NCBI GenBank assembly: GCA_041390465.1
Contig: JAWKPW010000009.1
Location: 23,145 to 87,144 of the forward strand
DNA length: 64,000 nucleotides
Source: JAABRU01 sp041390465
GTDB taxonomy: Bacteria; Desulfobacterota; Desulfobacteria; Desulfobacterales; Desulfococcaceae
Reading direction: 5' to 3'
Numbering within the stretch: the first letter of the stretch is position 1; the number at the start of each line of letters is the position of its first letter. A model generated the notes under the pieces. The model was not told the DNA's origin and made no database searches. It saw only the letters and a program-made list of their open reading frames with translations. Made by a program: the position numbers and the translations under genes. Positions 39,720 to 48,517 of this stretch are shown here, one piece after another.

Positions 39720-40655
39720 TCATGCTTTTCGATTATTTGCTGAGGAACACAACGGGAACCTTTGGCTGGATATTGCTGATTGCCTCCTGTCTTGAAAACT
39801 GTTCCCGATCCCTTGCTGCCATAGCGCAGTTCGCAACGGCATGATGCAGGTGGAAAATCAGACCGAAACCGGGATACAGCATCACCAGGCGGGAAGTTGC
39901 ATCGGGGCAGCATTCCTGAACCTGAATCCTGCGCTTTCGCTTCGGAACCCATTCCCATTCATGTGATTTACGAGGATGCGGATATTATTCTCATTGACAA
40001 ACCGCAGGGGTTTGTTGTCCCATCCGCGCCCGGACATGCAAACGGAACTCTGGTCGCGCGCTTCTTCATCATTGTCCGGATATCAGGGGCATCGAGAGAA
40101 TGCGTACAAGCATTGTCCACCGTCTGGTTTAAAGACACCTCCGGCCTCTGGTTCCTTCAAAAACGCTGCTGCAATGGCCCATCTTGCAGAGCAGTTTCAG
40201 GCCAGACGGTCCGGAAAAAATATCTGGCCTGGTTCACGGTCGGATGGAAAAAGATTTTGGGATCATATCCCTTTCCATCGGACGTCATCCGCTGATCGCA
40301 AAAAAATGTCTGTCCTCAGCACAAAAGGAGAGCAGCCGAAACCCTTTGGCGTCCGGGGCATTCCCGGAGGAGCACCCTGCTGGATATTGATCTGAAAACC
40401 GGCAGAACCCATCAGATACGGGTTCACTGCACGGCCATCGGTCATCCTTGTAGGCGACCCGGTCTATGGCAGCAGAATCCCGAAAAGGCATTCTCCTGAA
40501 ATTCTGTCTTTGCTGAAAACCGTTCCAGCAGATGCTTCGTAAGCGGATTTGCCTCACTCATCCCGGAACCGGCAGGGAGAATGGTTTTGAATCTCGGTTC
40601 CCGAAGATATGGCACAACTTGTCAACTCGCTGGAAAGACACAGAAAGAAAAAATG
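39720..40655 (+). pseudogene. RluA-family pseudouridine synthase, frameshifted
   Basis: Pieces in three frames follow an RluA/RluD protein: an S4-like N-terminus (CSRSLAA...IRNGMMQVENQT...PG), IPIHVIYEDADIILIDKPQG, FVVPSAPGH, an SIVHRL/KDTSGL catalytic region (the Asp of HRLDxxTSG is at the site of an indel), LDIDLKTGRTHQIRVHCTAI, GHP...GDPVYGS, and a C-terminal LTHPGTGRE. The start is not certain. Total about 310 residues. It would modify uridines in rRNA. The number of indels (about eight) is similar to its neighbours. Confidence 0.7.
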
Positions 40656-41166
40656 GCGCGTGTCAAACTGAATTTGCCTGGTATTTGCTTTTTCCTAGAA
40701 CTGTCTGTCCGCATTTATGATATCAACTATGGCAATCATCTGGGAAATGATGCGGTACTCCGGCTGATGCATGAGGCCGTGTGCAGTGGTTCCGGCAGAA
40801 CGGCTTGGGGGAACTGGATATTGAGGCGGCATCGGCTTGGTAATCTCGGATGCTGTGATTGTCTATCAGGCTCAGGCCACTTATTATGGAGATCTGCTGA
40901 CTGTGGAAATGTCGCGGCAGCAGACTTGGAGCTGGAATACGGCTGTGATTTTTTACAGACTCAGCAGCAAACTTACCAGCGAAATGCGTGCAAAAACCGG
41001 TGTTGTTTTTTTTGATTACCGCATCCAAAAAGGTGGCAAACTGTTCGGAAGGTTTCAGAAAGGCATTTTTCCCCGAAAACAGGGTGAAGAATCAGGGCCC
41101 AAAGTAAAACGGCTGATTGACAGTCAATCAACCGTTAAGGAAGGAGAACAGATGAAAAATTATTAG
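40653..41166 (+). pseudogene. Hotdog-fold acyl-CoA thioesterase, frameshifted
   Basis: From ATG 40653: LSVRIYDINYGNHLGNDAVL, then RLMHEA (catalytic Asp region of the 4-hydroxybenzoyl-CoA thioesterase family), VISDAVIVYQAQATYYGDLL, TVEM, DFF-Y...KTGVVFFDYRIQKGGK. The intact protein would have about 150-170 residues and hydrolyse acyl-CoA thioesters; the substrate is unknown. About four indels break the frame. The 3' boundary is approximate. Confidence 0.65.
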
Positions 41167-41506
41167 GTTGACAATTGCTAATGCAATTTGCCTGCCAAAC
41201 ATGGAAAAATAGATTCCTTATTTTTTAAAAAATATTATTTTGTTTAAATTTCAAAATATTAAATCAAAATTTATTTTTCCCGCCTGCTGCGCAATGCGCC
41301 TGTGAACCTTTCCCCAAAAAATCAGAATGCTTTTTGTTCATTTTTTTTAACCCCGGCAAGAAGAATTTTTAATAACTTATTGTTAATATTTCATTAATAA
41401 ATATTCTCACAGGGTTCAAATTTTTGAACCATACATTCTGTTTATTGGATCATGGCATAATTGATTGATATAAAACAAAATTGTTTTGACATGCAGAAAT
41501 GGGCTT

Positions 41507-41657
41507 ATACCAATTCGCCATTGAAAATATGCTTTATGCAAAGCAGTTTTTACCGGAACAATGCCGATTCTCCATCGATTTTTGCAAAGTCCTGTCAGTT
41601 TTCTGTGTCCTTTGCGGTTAAAAATAACGCATGGTTTCAAAGGAGGAATCGGTATTA
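41507..41657. mobile_element. MITE family C, copy 3
   Basis: About 151 bp with ends ATACCAATTCGCCATTGAAA and TTTCAAAGGAGGAATCGGTA. The core is in the reverse orientation relative to copies 1 and 2 (TGTGTCCTTTGCGGTTAAAA). Confidence 0.7.
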
Positions 41658-41716
41658 TACCGATTCTCGCTGAAAAGATACTTATAAGCAGGCAAGAAAG
41701 AGGTTTTCATGTGTTC

Positions 41717-41750
41717 AAAAAACCGGATTTTTCGGAAAAAATCCGGTTTT
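41717..41750. repeat. Hairpin family A, copy 3
   Basis: AAAAAACCGGATTTTT paired with AAAAAATCCGGTTTT, close to MITE copy 3. Confidence 0.75.
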
Positions 41751-41882
41751 CACAGAAAAACTTATGTTTCAGAACAATGGCGAATGGTATTATGCCATAT
41801 GCCGGACAGTTTTCAGAGATCAGGGAATGCCTTTGTTTTTGGTGATTTCTGAAAAGGAATGTGCCTGTTCAGTCACCTCAGA

Positions 41883-41913
41883 GATTTGACAACTTTTGAA
41901 AAGTTGCCAAATC
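41883..41913. repeat. Hairpin family B, copy 3
   Basis: GATTTGACAACTTTT paired with AAAAGTTGCCAAATC, one mismatch. About 34 bases downstream of the minus-strand histidine kinase stop; a terminator role is possible. Confidence 0.75.
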
Positions 41914-41946
41914 TGAGGAATGTTTTTTTCCGGAAATCGACTAAAG

Positions 41947-43191
41947 TCAACGTTGACAGGGCCGCGTATTCTTTGATCCTGTCTTTTGGGAAACATTCTC
42001 CGCCTCAGCGGATGAGATGACAGGAAAACAGAGAGAAAACCTGCTTCCCCGGCCCGGTTCACTGGAGACGGCAATGTTCCCCCCGTGATTTTTCACAATG
42101 CCGTAAACAATGGCCAGCCCCAGTCCCGTGCCTTCCCCGATTCCCCTTGTGGTGAAATAGGGATCAAATATTCTTTCCCTGATATTCGGATCTATTCCAT
42201 GCCCGGTATCGCTGACAGACAGCAGGACACAGGGAATTGGACAGGGGCAATCCTCCGCATGCGGCAGAGCTTGCTCTTTGCTGCGGATGTTTTCCAGTTT
42301 CACATCCAAAATGCCGTCCCTGCCTCTCATGGCCTGCACCGCATTGTTGTACAGGTTGAGCATCACCTGGTGCAACTGGGCTGGGTCCCCCAGCACCGGA
42401 TCAGATGCTTTCGGCAGGCTTGATCGGATTTCCACAGATTTGGGAACAATGGCCTTGAGCATCTCCAGAGAATCTCTGACAATGGGCATGATATCCATGG
42501 GCTTGGGCATCAGTTCGGTTTTCTGGCAGAGATACATCAACTGCCGGATTACGTTTTTGGCGCGGAAGCAGGCTGTCCGGATTTCCTCGATATTGAAACG
42601 GGCCGGATTCCAGCTTGGAACATCATCTGCGGCTATATCCGCATTTCCCAGAATAATGCCCAGAATATTGTTGAATTCATGGGCAATTCCTCCGGTCATG
42701 GTTCCGATGGCCTTCATTTTGTGAGCCATGCGGAGCTGGGTTTCCAGTTTTGTTCTTTCCGATATCTCCTGCTCCAGCCGGATATTTTTTTCTTTGAGTT
42801 CCTTTTGCAGACGCTGCAGGGACAGATGGGTTTTCACCCTTGCCAGCACGGTTTCCACCCGTATGGGTTTGGTTATATAGTCCACAGCTCCAAGTTCCAG
42901 CCCTCTGACCTCATCCACGGCATCTGTCAGGGCTGTCATAAAAATTACGGGGATATCTTTTACTGTCTCATGGGATTTCAGGCGTCGGCAGGTTTCAAAT
43001 CCGTCCAAGCCCGGCATCATGATATCCAGCAGCACAATATCCGGATGTGCCTGTTTTGCGGTTTCCAGTGCAGACTCCCCGTTGGTGTTGACCAGCACCC
43101 GGAATCCGGATGTCTCCAGTGTATCAAACAAAACGCCCAGATTGGCCGGTGTATCGTCAACAATAAGAATGACCTCCCGTTCCCTGTCCAT
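41947..43191 (-). CDS. Response-regulator/histidine-kinase hybrid
   Basis: 414 residues, cytoplasmic. A receiver domain comes first (ILIVDDTPANL, phosphorylated Asp56 in LLDIMMPGLDG, Lys108 in ITKPI). Then a coiled coil (about 125-155), the H-box (GTMTGGIAHEFNNIL, His171), N-box (LYNNAVQAM), G1 (VSDTGHGID), F-box (IFDPYFTTRG) and G2 (EGTGLGLAIVYG). The REC-first order means the kinase output may be controlled by phosphorylation from another kinase. The start has a ribosome site (GGAGGAAAA). Confidence 0.92.
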   Translation of the reverse strand: MDREREVILIVDDTPANLGVLFDTLETSGFRVLVNTNGESALETAKQAHPDIVLLDIMMPGLDGFETCRRLKSHETVKDIPVIFMTALTDAVDEVRGLELGAVDYITKPIRVETVLARVKTHLSLQRLQKELKEKNIRLEQEISERTKLETQLRMAHKMKAIGTMTGGIAHEFNNILGIILGNADIAADDVPSWNPARFNIEEIRTACFRAKNVIRQLMYLCQKTELMPKPMDIMPIVRDSLEMLKAIVPKSVEIRSSLPKASDPVLGDPAQLHQVMLNLYNNAVQAMRGRDGILDVKLENIRSKEQALPHAEDCPCPIPCVLLSVSDTGHGIDPNIRERIFDPYFTTRGIGEGTGLGLAIVYGIVKNHGGNIAVSSEPGRGSRFSLCFPVISSAEAENVSQKTGSKNTRPCQR

Positions 43192-43483
43192 TTTTCCTCC
43201 CTGTTGTCAGTGAACAGTTATCCGTGTTCAGTTGTCAGTGTTTTCCTGACATCTGAGACTTGAAAACCTGCTTCCTTTTATCAATTTCAGACTGTTTTGC
43301 CAAGTGCTGAAATTTTGAAGCAGTTTGCGCGTGTTTTTTTGACAGTTCATTGTCTCCGTCAGAAAAGACAGGTTGCTGTTGCATATCTGTGCCATTTCCG
43401 ATAAGATTTGCCGAATGTTTTGTCTGCTGTGCTGCAAACTTGGGAAACATCTGTTTATAACAATATATCATAGCATAAAAAAA

Positions 43484-45403
43484 ATGAAAAATCGATTCAA
43501 AGAGGGATTGCGGATTGTCCGGGAAGCTGCTTACACGGACATAGCCGGACGCATGGAAAGGGAACTGGAGGCTTTGGACAGCGGGATATACAAAATCGCT
43601 GTTGCAGGTGAGTTCAAGACCGGGAAATCCACTCTGATCAACCGGATATTTCTCAAAGAGGATCTGCTGTTCACAGACCTCATGGAAGCCACTGCCGTGC
43701 CTGCGGAAATCTGTTACGGTACAGAAAGATGTCTGGAAATATATCCTGCTGTTTTCTTTGCTCCGCCAGATTCGGACATTGCGGAACAGGAAAATTTTTC
43801 AAAACCTGCGATATCCGTTCCTTCTGCATTCAGAATACCGGATCCTGATCCGGAGACCATCAAAGCCCATACGTCTGCGGAAAGTCCCGAAGCGCGCTCC
43901 CGGCTTGCGGAAAAAACCGCAAAAGTGAAACTGCACTGGCCTGCGTCCAATCTGGAGGGACTGTCTGTTTTTGACACCCCCGGCATCAATTCCCTGAATG
44001 CCGCGGTGATTGCCGCGACCTGCCGCATCCTTCCTGAAGCGGACCTTGTGCTTTTTATGATCGGTGCAAAGCAGCTTTCCCATACAGAAAAGGAATTTCT
44101 TTCGTCACGCATTTTCCGCGAGGGAATCACGCGGTGCATGATGATTGTCAGCTATGATTCTGCCGGGGAACAGTCTGCATCAGAACGGGAACAGTTGGCT
44201 GAAAGCATCCGCAGGCAGTTGGCCCATATGGGATATGAAAACATTCCTGTGGAATTTTTTGATATACGGGATAAAGGACCTGAAGAGAGCAGCGGGAGTT
44301 TCCGTCAGCGGATTGACAGGGAAATTTCCCTGTCTGACAGAAAATCGTCTGCATCTGCGGCAAATGATGCGGATGATGTGATAGCCCAACTCCTGGGGCA
44401 TAAGAAAAAAACAGAACCGGCTGCAATATCTCCGCGCTCCGGAATTTCCGCTTTGGAGCAGAAAATCATTGCCTTTATCCGGGACAATGTGCGGCCCGGG
44501 CGCAGGGAAAAAACTGCCCGAGTGCTGGAAAATCAGGTGCGGCTGGCTCTGTTCCGCTGTCAGGCAGAACTGTCGGCTTTTCGCAAAAGTGAATCGGAAC
44601 GGCAGCAGATCAGCGCGGAAATCCGGGCACAGGAAGCGGAAATCCGTCTGCGCCATGAAATCCTTACCCGTGAATTCCGGCAGGATTTGGATGCGGTGCG
44701 GTATGCACTTGTCCGGGATGCCCAGGCTGGAATCCGGCAGATTGCGGATAAATGGATAAGCGGATTTGAGGACTGTGAAGGTCTGCCGGAAATCCGGTCA
44801 CGCCTGAAAAATGCCGCTGATCTTCTCAAAAAAGACACAGAGGAAATGCTTCTGGACTGTTCCCGCAAAGCCGGAGAGGATTTGTCTGGCCTGATTCGCA
44901 GATACGGCATGAAAACACAGGTGCTGTTTCAGCCCTGGCACGCGGATATCAGCCGGAAGATGGAAATTGACGGCGGCATTCTGGCAAAAATTCCGCCTTT
45001 TGCGGTTCTGGCCTTTGATCTCATGCTGTTTGCGCGTTTCGGCCCGTTTGGGCCGATTGCCGATATTCTGATCCGGGTGCTGGTGCATTATATTCCTCTG
45101 ATCAACAAAGCCCTGCCTGTCTCCATCGCGGGCAGTGTGCTGAAGAAAAAAGTCCGGACTTCCCTGCAGACCTGTTTTGAGCAGATTGCAGCGGATCTGC
45201 CGGATCAGATTGGAAAGAATTTTGATTCCCTGATCCAAAATCTGCTGATCCAGTGGCAGGAATACGCGGAAATGCAGTTAAAGACAGTGCACGACAGCGC
45301 GGAACATCTCACAGATCAGGCTTTGGACAGAAATCGGGAGATATTTTTGCATGACATGCAGCAGAAACTGGAACTGCTGCTGGCAGGGAAATCACAAGCA
45401 TGA
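43484..45403 (+). CDS. Dynamin-family-like GTPase
   Basis: 639 residues from ATG 43484; an upstream extension is open but not conserved-looking. The P-loop is AGEFKTGKST (41-50), a switch I Thr lies in LMEATAVPAEI, and G3 is DTPG (164-167). A long helical part follows, rich in Arg, Glu and Gln (about 370-490), with two hydrophobic segments near 505-555 (FAVLAFDLMLFARFGPFGPI and ILIRVLVHYIPLI) that may bind membrane. This is the layout of bacterial dynamin-like proteins. Its stop overlaps the next start (ATGA), so it is translationally coupled with the StiP-like gene. Confidence 0.8.
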   Translation: MKNRFKEGLRIVREAAYTDIAGRMERELEALDSGIYKIAVAGEFKTGKSTLINRIFLKEDLLFTDLMEATAVPAEICYGTERCLEIYPAVFFAPPDSDIAEQENFSKPAISVPSAFRIPDPDPETIKAHTSAESPEARSRLAEKTAKVKLHWPASNLEGLSVFDTPGINSLNAAVIAATCRILPEADLVLFMIGAKQLSHTEKEFLSSRIFREGITRCMMIVSYDSAGEQSASEREQLAESIRRQLAHMGYENIPVEFFDIRDKGPEESSGSFRQRIDREISLSDRKSSASAANDADDVIAQLLGHKKKTEPAAISPRSGISALEQKIIAFIRDNVRPGRREKTARVLENQVRLALFRCQAELSAFRKSESERQQISAEIRAQEAEIRLRHEILTREFRQDLDAVRYALVRDAQAGIRQIADKWISGFEDCEGLPEIRSRLKNAADLLKKDTEEMLLDCSRKAGEDLSGLIRRYGMKTQVLFQPWHADISRKMEIDGGILAKIPPFAVLAFDLMLFARFGPFGPIADILIRVLVHYIPLINKALPVSIAGSVLKKKVRTSLQTCFEQIAADLPDQIGKNFDSLIQNLLIQWQEYAEMQLKTVHDSAEHLTDQALDRNREIFLHDMQQKLELLLAGKSQA

Positions 45404-46533
45404 TACCATTTGATCATCGGGACAATCTCTGGAAACAGACAGTGTATGCCAAGCCGGAAAAAGAAATTGATCCTTTTTCAGACAGAGAGTATTTCCGTCC
45501 TCTGCACCGGGCTTATAACGGAGACAACACCTTCTGGTCCGTTCCCTCGCCGGAGCCGGATTTGGATGATGAATTCTGGGAAATGCTGAAAACGCATCTG
45601 GACAGTGAAATTGCAAAAAATGCGGCTGCAAAACTCGTGCAATCTCTTTTCCAATGGGAACCGGACGGAACCAGACTGGTCTTTGCGGCAATTCTCCGTG
45701 CGGGTGTTCCCATTGCGGACTGGCTGTGCCGCATGATGCCCGGTTCCGTTGCGGTATCCCTTTCCCTGTTTGTGGGACTGGGCATAGACCGCATTGCGCT
45801 TGGGATGATACAGAAAACTTGGCCGGAGCGGAAAATCGTTTTTGTGGACGGCTGGACCGGCAAGGGCGGAGTGTCCCGTGCCATCCGGGAACTGAATCAG
45901 GGGCCTTTGGCTGTTCTCAATGATCCCTGGGGATGGGCAGATTTTTCCGGCATGCAGGAAGATGTTTTCTGTCCCGCAGCCTGCTTCACAGGCGCGTCCA
46001 CGCTGGGCTTTTCCCGGACATTTTTCACAGATGCGCACAGTCTTTTTTCTGCTTACCGTTTTCCCCGGAAATACTGCCGGACGGATTTGGTGGAAAAATG
46101 GCAGCAGCTTTGTCCGATCTCTGCAAAGTTCCTTTCAAAGTTGAGACAGGAATTTGATGTTGCAGATTTTAACCGCAAAGAACACAAAGAAGGCACAAAG
46201 AACACAGGGTTTGCAGACAGAATTTCAAAGTTGAGACAGGAATTTGATGTTGCAGATTTTAAGTGCAAAGAACACAAAGAAGGCACAAAGAACACAGAGA
46301 AACCTTTTTTCAGGGAAAGCAAACTGAGAATCCACGCCAATGAAGTCTGCCGTGCCCTGATCAATGCGGCTCCGGAAACCGTGATGTTTTTCCATGATGC
46401 CGCATATGTGAAAGATCATTATCCGCTGCTTCCGGTTTTGGCAGAACGCAGGAAAGTCAAAATACTGTATGAATGCAGGGAACTGGAAAATCTGAAAACC
46501 GCAGTTGCCTGTTCCCTGAAAACGGGTAACTGA
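45400..46533 (+). CDS. StiP/PRTase-like protein of Ter-associated gene sets
   Basis: 377 residues. Core blocks VFAAILRAGVPIADWLCR, VGLGIDRIALGMI and KIVFVDGWTGKGGVSRAIRE (143-162), then PAACFTGASTLGFSRTFFTD, match my memory of the StiP (formerly PRTase_1) domain, known next to Ter stress genes and once annotated as phosphoribosyltransferase or cysteine protease. Activity is not proven here. Residues 247-300 are a 30-residue tandem duplication encoded by 90-bp DNA repeats (46134-46223 and from 46224), and part of each (NRKEHKEGTKNT) is the in-frame translation of the dispersed core repeat. Followed by a HAD phosphatase. Confidence 0.75.
   Translation: MIPFDHRDNLWKQTVYAKPEKEIDPFSDREYFRPLHRAYNGDNTFWSVPSPEPDLDDEFWEMLKTHLDSEIAKNAAAKLVQSLFQWEPDGTRLVFAAILRAGVPIADWLCRMMPGSVAVSLSLFVGLGIDRIALGMIQKTWPERKIVFVDGWTGKGGVSRAIRELNQGPLAVLNDPWGWADFSGMQEDVFCPAACFTGASTLGFSRTFFTDAHSLFSAYRFPRKYCRTDLVEKWQQLCPISAKFLSKLRQEFDVADFNRKEHKEGTKNTGFADRISKLRQEFDVADFKCKEHKEGTKNTEKPFFRESKLRIHANEVCRALINAAPETVMFFHDAAYVKDHYPLLPVLAERRKVKILYECRELENLKTAVACSLKTGN
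46134..46297. repeat. 90-bp in-frame direct repeat containing the dispersed core
   Basis: Two copies of a segment starting TTCAAAGTTGAGACAGG, offset by exactly 90 bases (30 codons). Each ends with AACCGCAAAGAACACAAAG or a close variant and AAGGCACAAAGAACACAG, the same core found in the MITEs of this window. The coding frame stays open through both. Confidence 0.85.
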
Positions 46534-46549
46534 TAACTGATAACTGATA

Positions 46550-47274
46550 ATGACAATGAAGGCCCTGATTGTTGATTTGGATGGAACCCTGGTTCACGCG
46601 GAACCCGGAGAGATTCCGGTTCCGGGTTTTTCCGGATGCCGGTACATGGCCCGCCGATCTGCGGAACTTTTGGCAGAAATCAGCCAGAAACTGCCTGTAA
46701 TTATTGCCACAGGCCGGAATGCCCGAAGTGTGGGCGGACTCACGGATCAGCTTGACATTTCTTTTTCCGGCTTTGTGCTGGAAAACGGCATGATTGCCAG
46801 AACCAGTCTGTATGCGCATACAGAAAATCCGGAAGATGAATGGGCTGAGATTGCCCGGCAGTTTCCGGACTGGCGCCGAATTTCCGGTTATGAGAACTGC
46901 CTGGGGATGGCGTTTGCGCGTTCGGAAGAAATCCGGGAAAAAAGTGCGGGCAAGTTCTTGACACTGCCGGAAAAACCGCACATCTGTATCAGGAGCCTGG
47001 AAAAATATTTGTTTATCCGTATCTGACCGGCAAACTGAGCGGAATACAGGCACTGGGATTTGAACCCCATATTGTTCTGGGAGATGACATAAATGATCTG
47101 GACATGCTGAATGCTGCCGGATACAGTGCCACAATGGCATCCGCACATGAAAAAGTCCGGCAGTTGGTAAGGGAAAAGGGAAATTACTGCTCTGCATACT
47201 GCTCCCACAGAGGAACGGAGGATCTGCTGCTCCGGGTGGGGGAAGTAATCAGCGGAAAAAGTGAACCTGTTTGA
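46550..47274 (+). pseudogene. HAD-superfamily phosphatase, one frameshift
   Basis: The first frame gives MTMKALIVDLDGTLVHAEPG with the HAD motif I nucleophile (DLDGT), then PVIIATGRNARS and ENGMIAR. It stops at 47026. A one-base shift near 47000 joins VYPYLTGKLSGIQALGF, then VLGDDINDLDMLNAAGYS (motif IV), to the end at 47274. The total is about 240 residues, typical of Cof/MPGP-type HAD phosphatases. HAD proteins accompany StiP-like proteins in Ter-type clusters. Start 17 bases after the StiP-like stop, following a tandem TAACTGATAACTGATAA. Confidence 0.75.
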
Positions 47275-47626
47275 AAATGTGAGTTTCTGATCTTTTTGCA
47301 AAACACCTTGCATGTTATGTCGGAGATAAATCAGGATGTCGGCATGGAAATAAGTGGACTGTCAAATAAGTTTCTTTACTCAGGACAGGACAGAGCTGAC
47401 AACTTTTTGAAAGTTGTCAACTCTTAAATGTGAAAGAACTTTTTTGACAGACCAATAAGTGCCTCGTCAAAAATTTTTTAACATTCTGTAGGGTGGGCAG
47501 AAGCGGAGCGCTGCCCACCTTTGCTATAGAACTGCAAAAAATGTTAAGAAATTTTTGCACTGCCGATGAAATCACTTCAGTCACAGATGAGTTCAGGAGT
47601 TGCCTATTATGAAGGGGAGCTGTACA
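47275..47626. other. Intergenic region with two repeats
   Basis: About 350 bases. It holds a family B hairpin (47395-47421) and a single TAGGGTGGGC palindrome (47488-47520) like the units of the 18-19 kb array. No gene is supported. Confidence 0.55.
47395..47421. repeat. Hairpin family B, copy 4
   Basis: GCTGACAACTTTTTGAAAGTTGTCAAC, a shorter-arm variant, about 120 bases after the HAD gene. Confidence 0.65.
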
Positions 47627-48517
47627 ATGTTATCCGTCAGGGAAGAGGGGTTCCGGGTGTACCGCTGGTTATTGCCGGTATCGGGGAATAAAAAATCGTT
47701 TTTTTCTGTCCTGCTGACCGTTCTGGTGCTGGCCGGATGCGCGACCATCGGACAGCAGCTTATTGACAAACCCAAAGTCGAATATCTGGGAATGCATCTG
47801 CAAAACCTTTCCCTTTTTGAGGCCACACCGGTTTTCCAATTCAGATTCACCAACACCAACCCCATGGGGCTGGATATATCGGGTGTCAGTTACAATCTGA
47901 AAGTCAACAACCGGAAATTTGTCAAAGGGGTTTCCGGCCAGAATGTGCGGATTAAGGCCATCAGTTCCGGAGAACTGGAACTGCCTGTATCTTTTAATTT
48001 TATTGATTTTTTCCAGTCTCCGGACACAGCAGAGGCAAGGGTTTTTTATGAACTGTCCGGAATGATCCGCATCGGGCCCTATTCCCTGCCTTATGAAACA
48101 TCGGGCTGGTTTGCAGTTCCCAGAATTCCCCGCATTTTTTTGCGGGAAGTCCGCATCTCGGATCTGTCTGAAACCGGTGTCTCTCTTCTGCTGACACTGG
48201 ATCTGGACAATCCCAATGATTTTCCGCTGGATGTGGACACACTGGCCTATGTCTTCCGCCTGAACGGTGCGGAAATGGGAGACGGGGCAGTATCTTTGTC
48301 AAAGGCAGTTGAGGGAAAAACAAGAGTAAGACTGTCTGTTCCCCTGCATTCCGTATTTTCAGGGCCGGATTCTCCGGCATACCAAAGCCTCAAATTCCCA
48401 TCCGTCTCATACGAACTGTCCGGAGCAATGAATCTCAGAACCGTCAAAACCGGACTGCGCCGGATTTCTTTTCAGGATACGGGAAAAACGAATCCCACTG
48501 GCTCTGTTCTTTTTTAA
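47627..48517 (+). CDS. LEA14/WHy-type lipoprotein
   Basis: About 296 residues from ATG 47627; starts at 47609 or 47600 are also possible. A signal with lipobox (FFSVLLTVLVLAGC) is followed by two similar beta-rich domains. The first has LFEATPVFQFRFTNTNPMGL and a YNLKVNNRKFVKG strand pair. The second has SLLLTLDLDNPNDFPLDVDT and YVFRLNGAEMGDG. This is the LEA14/WHy pattern seen in bacterial stress-related lipoproteins. It would be anchored at the envelope. The function is unknown. It overlaps the convergent rlmN by 4 bases. Confidence 0.78.
   Translation: MLSVREEGFRVYRWLLPVSGNKKSFFSVLLTVLVLAGCATIGQQLIDKPKVEYLGMHLQNLSLFEATPVFQFRFTNTNPMGLDISGVSYNLKVNNRKFVKGVSGQNVRIKAISSGELELPVSFNFIDFFQSPDTAEARVFYELSGMIRIGPYSLPYETSGWFAVPRIPRIFLREVRISDLSETGVSLLLTLDLDNPNDFPLDVDTLAYVFRLNGAEMGDGAVSLSKAVEGKTRVRLSVPLHSVFSGPDSPAYQSLKFPSVSYELSGAMNLRTVKTGLRRISFQDTGKTNPTGSVLF

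Larger units (their letters stand above)
41169..41946. other. Long intergenic region with MITE and hairpins
   Basis: About 780 bases without a gene. The first 250 bases are extremely AT-rich. A MITE (41507-41657), a family A hairpin (41717-41750) and a family B hairpin (41883-41913, directly downstream of the histidine kinase) follow. Confidence 0.6.
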
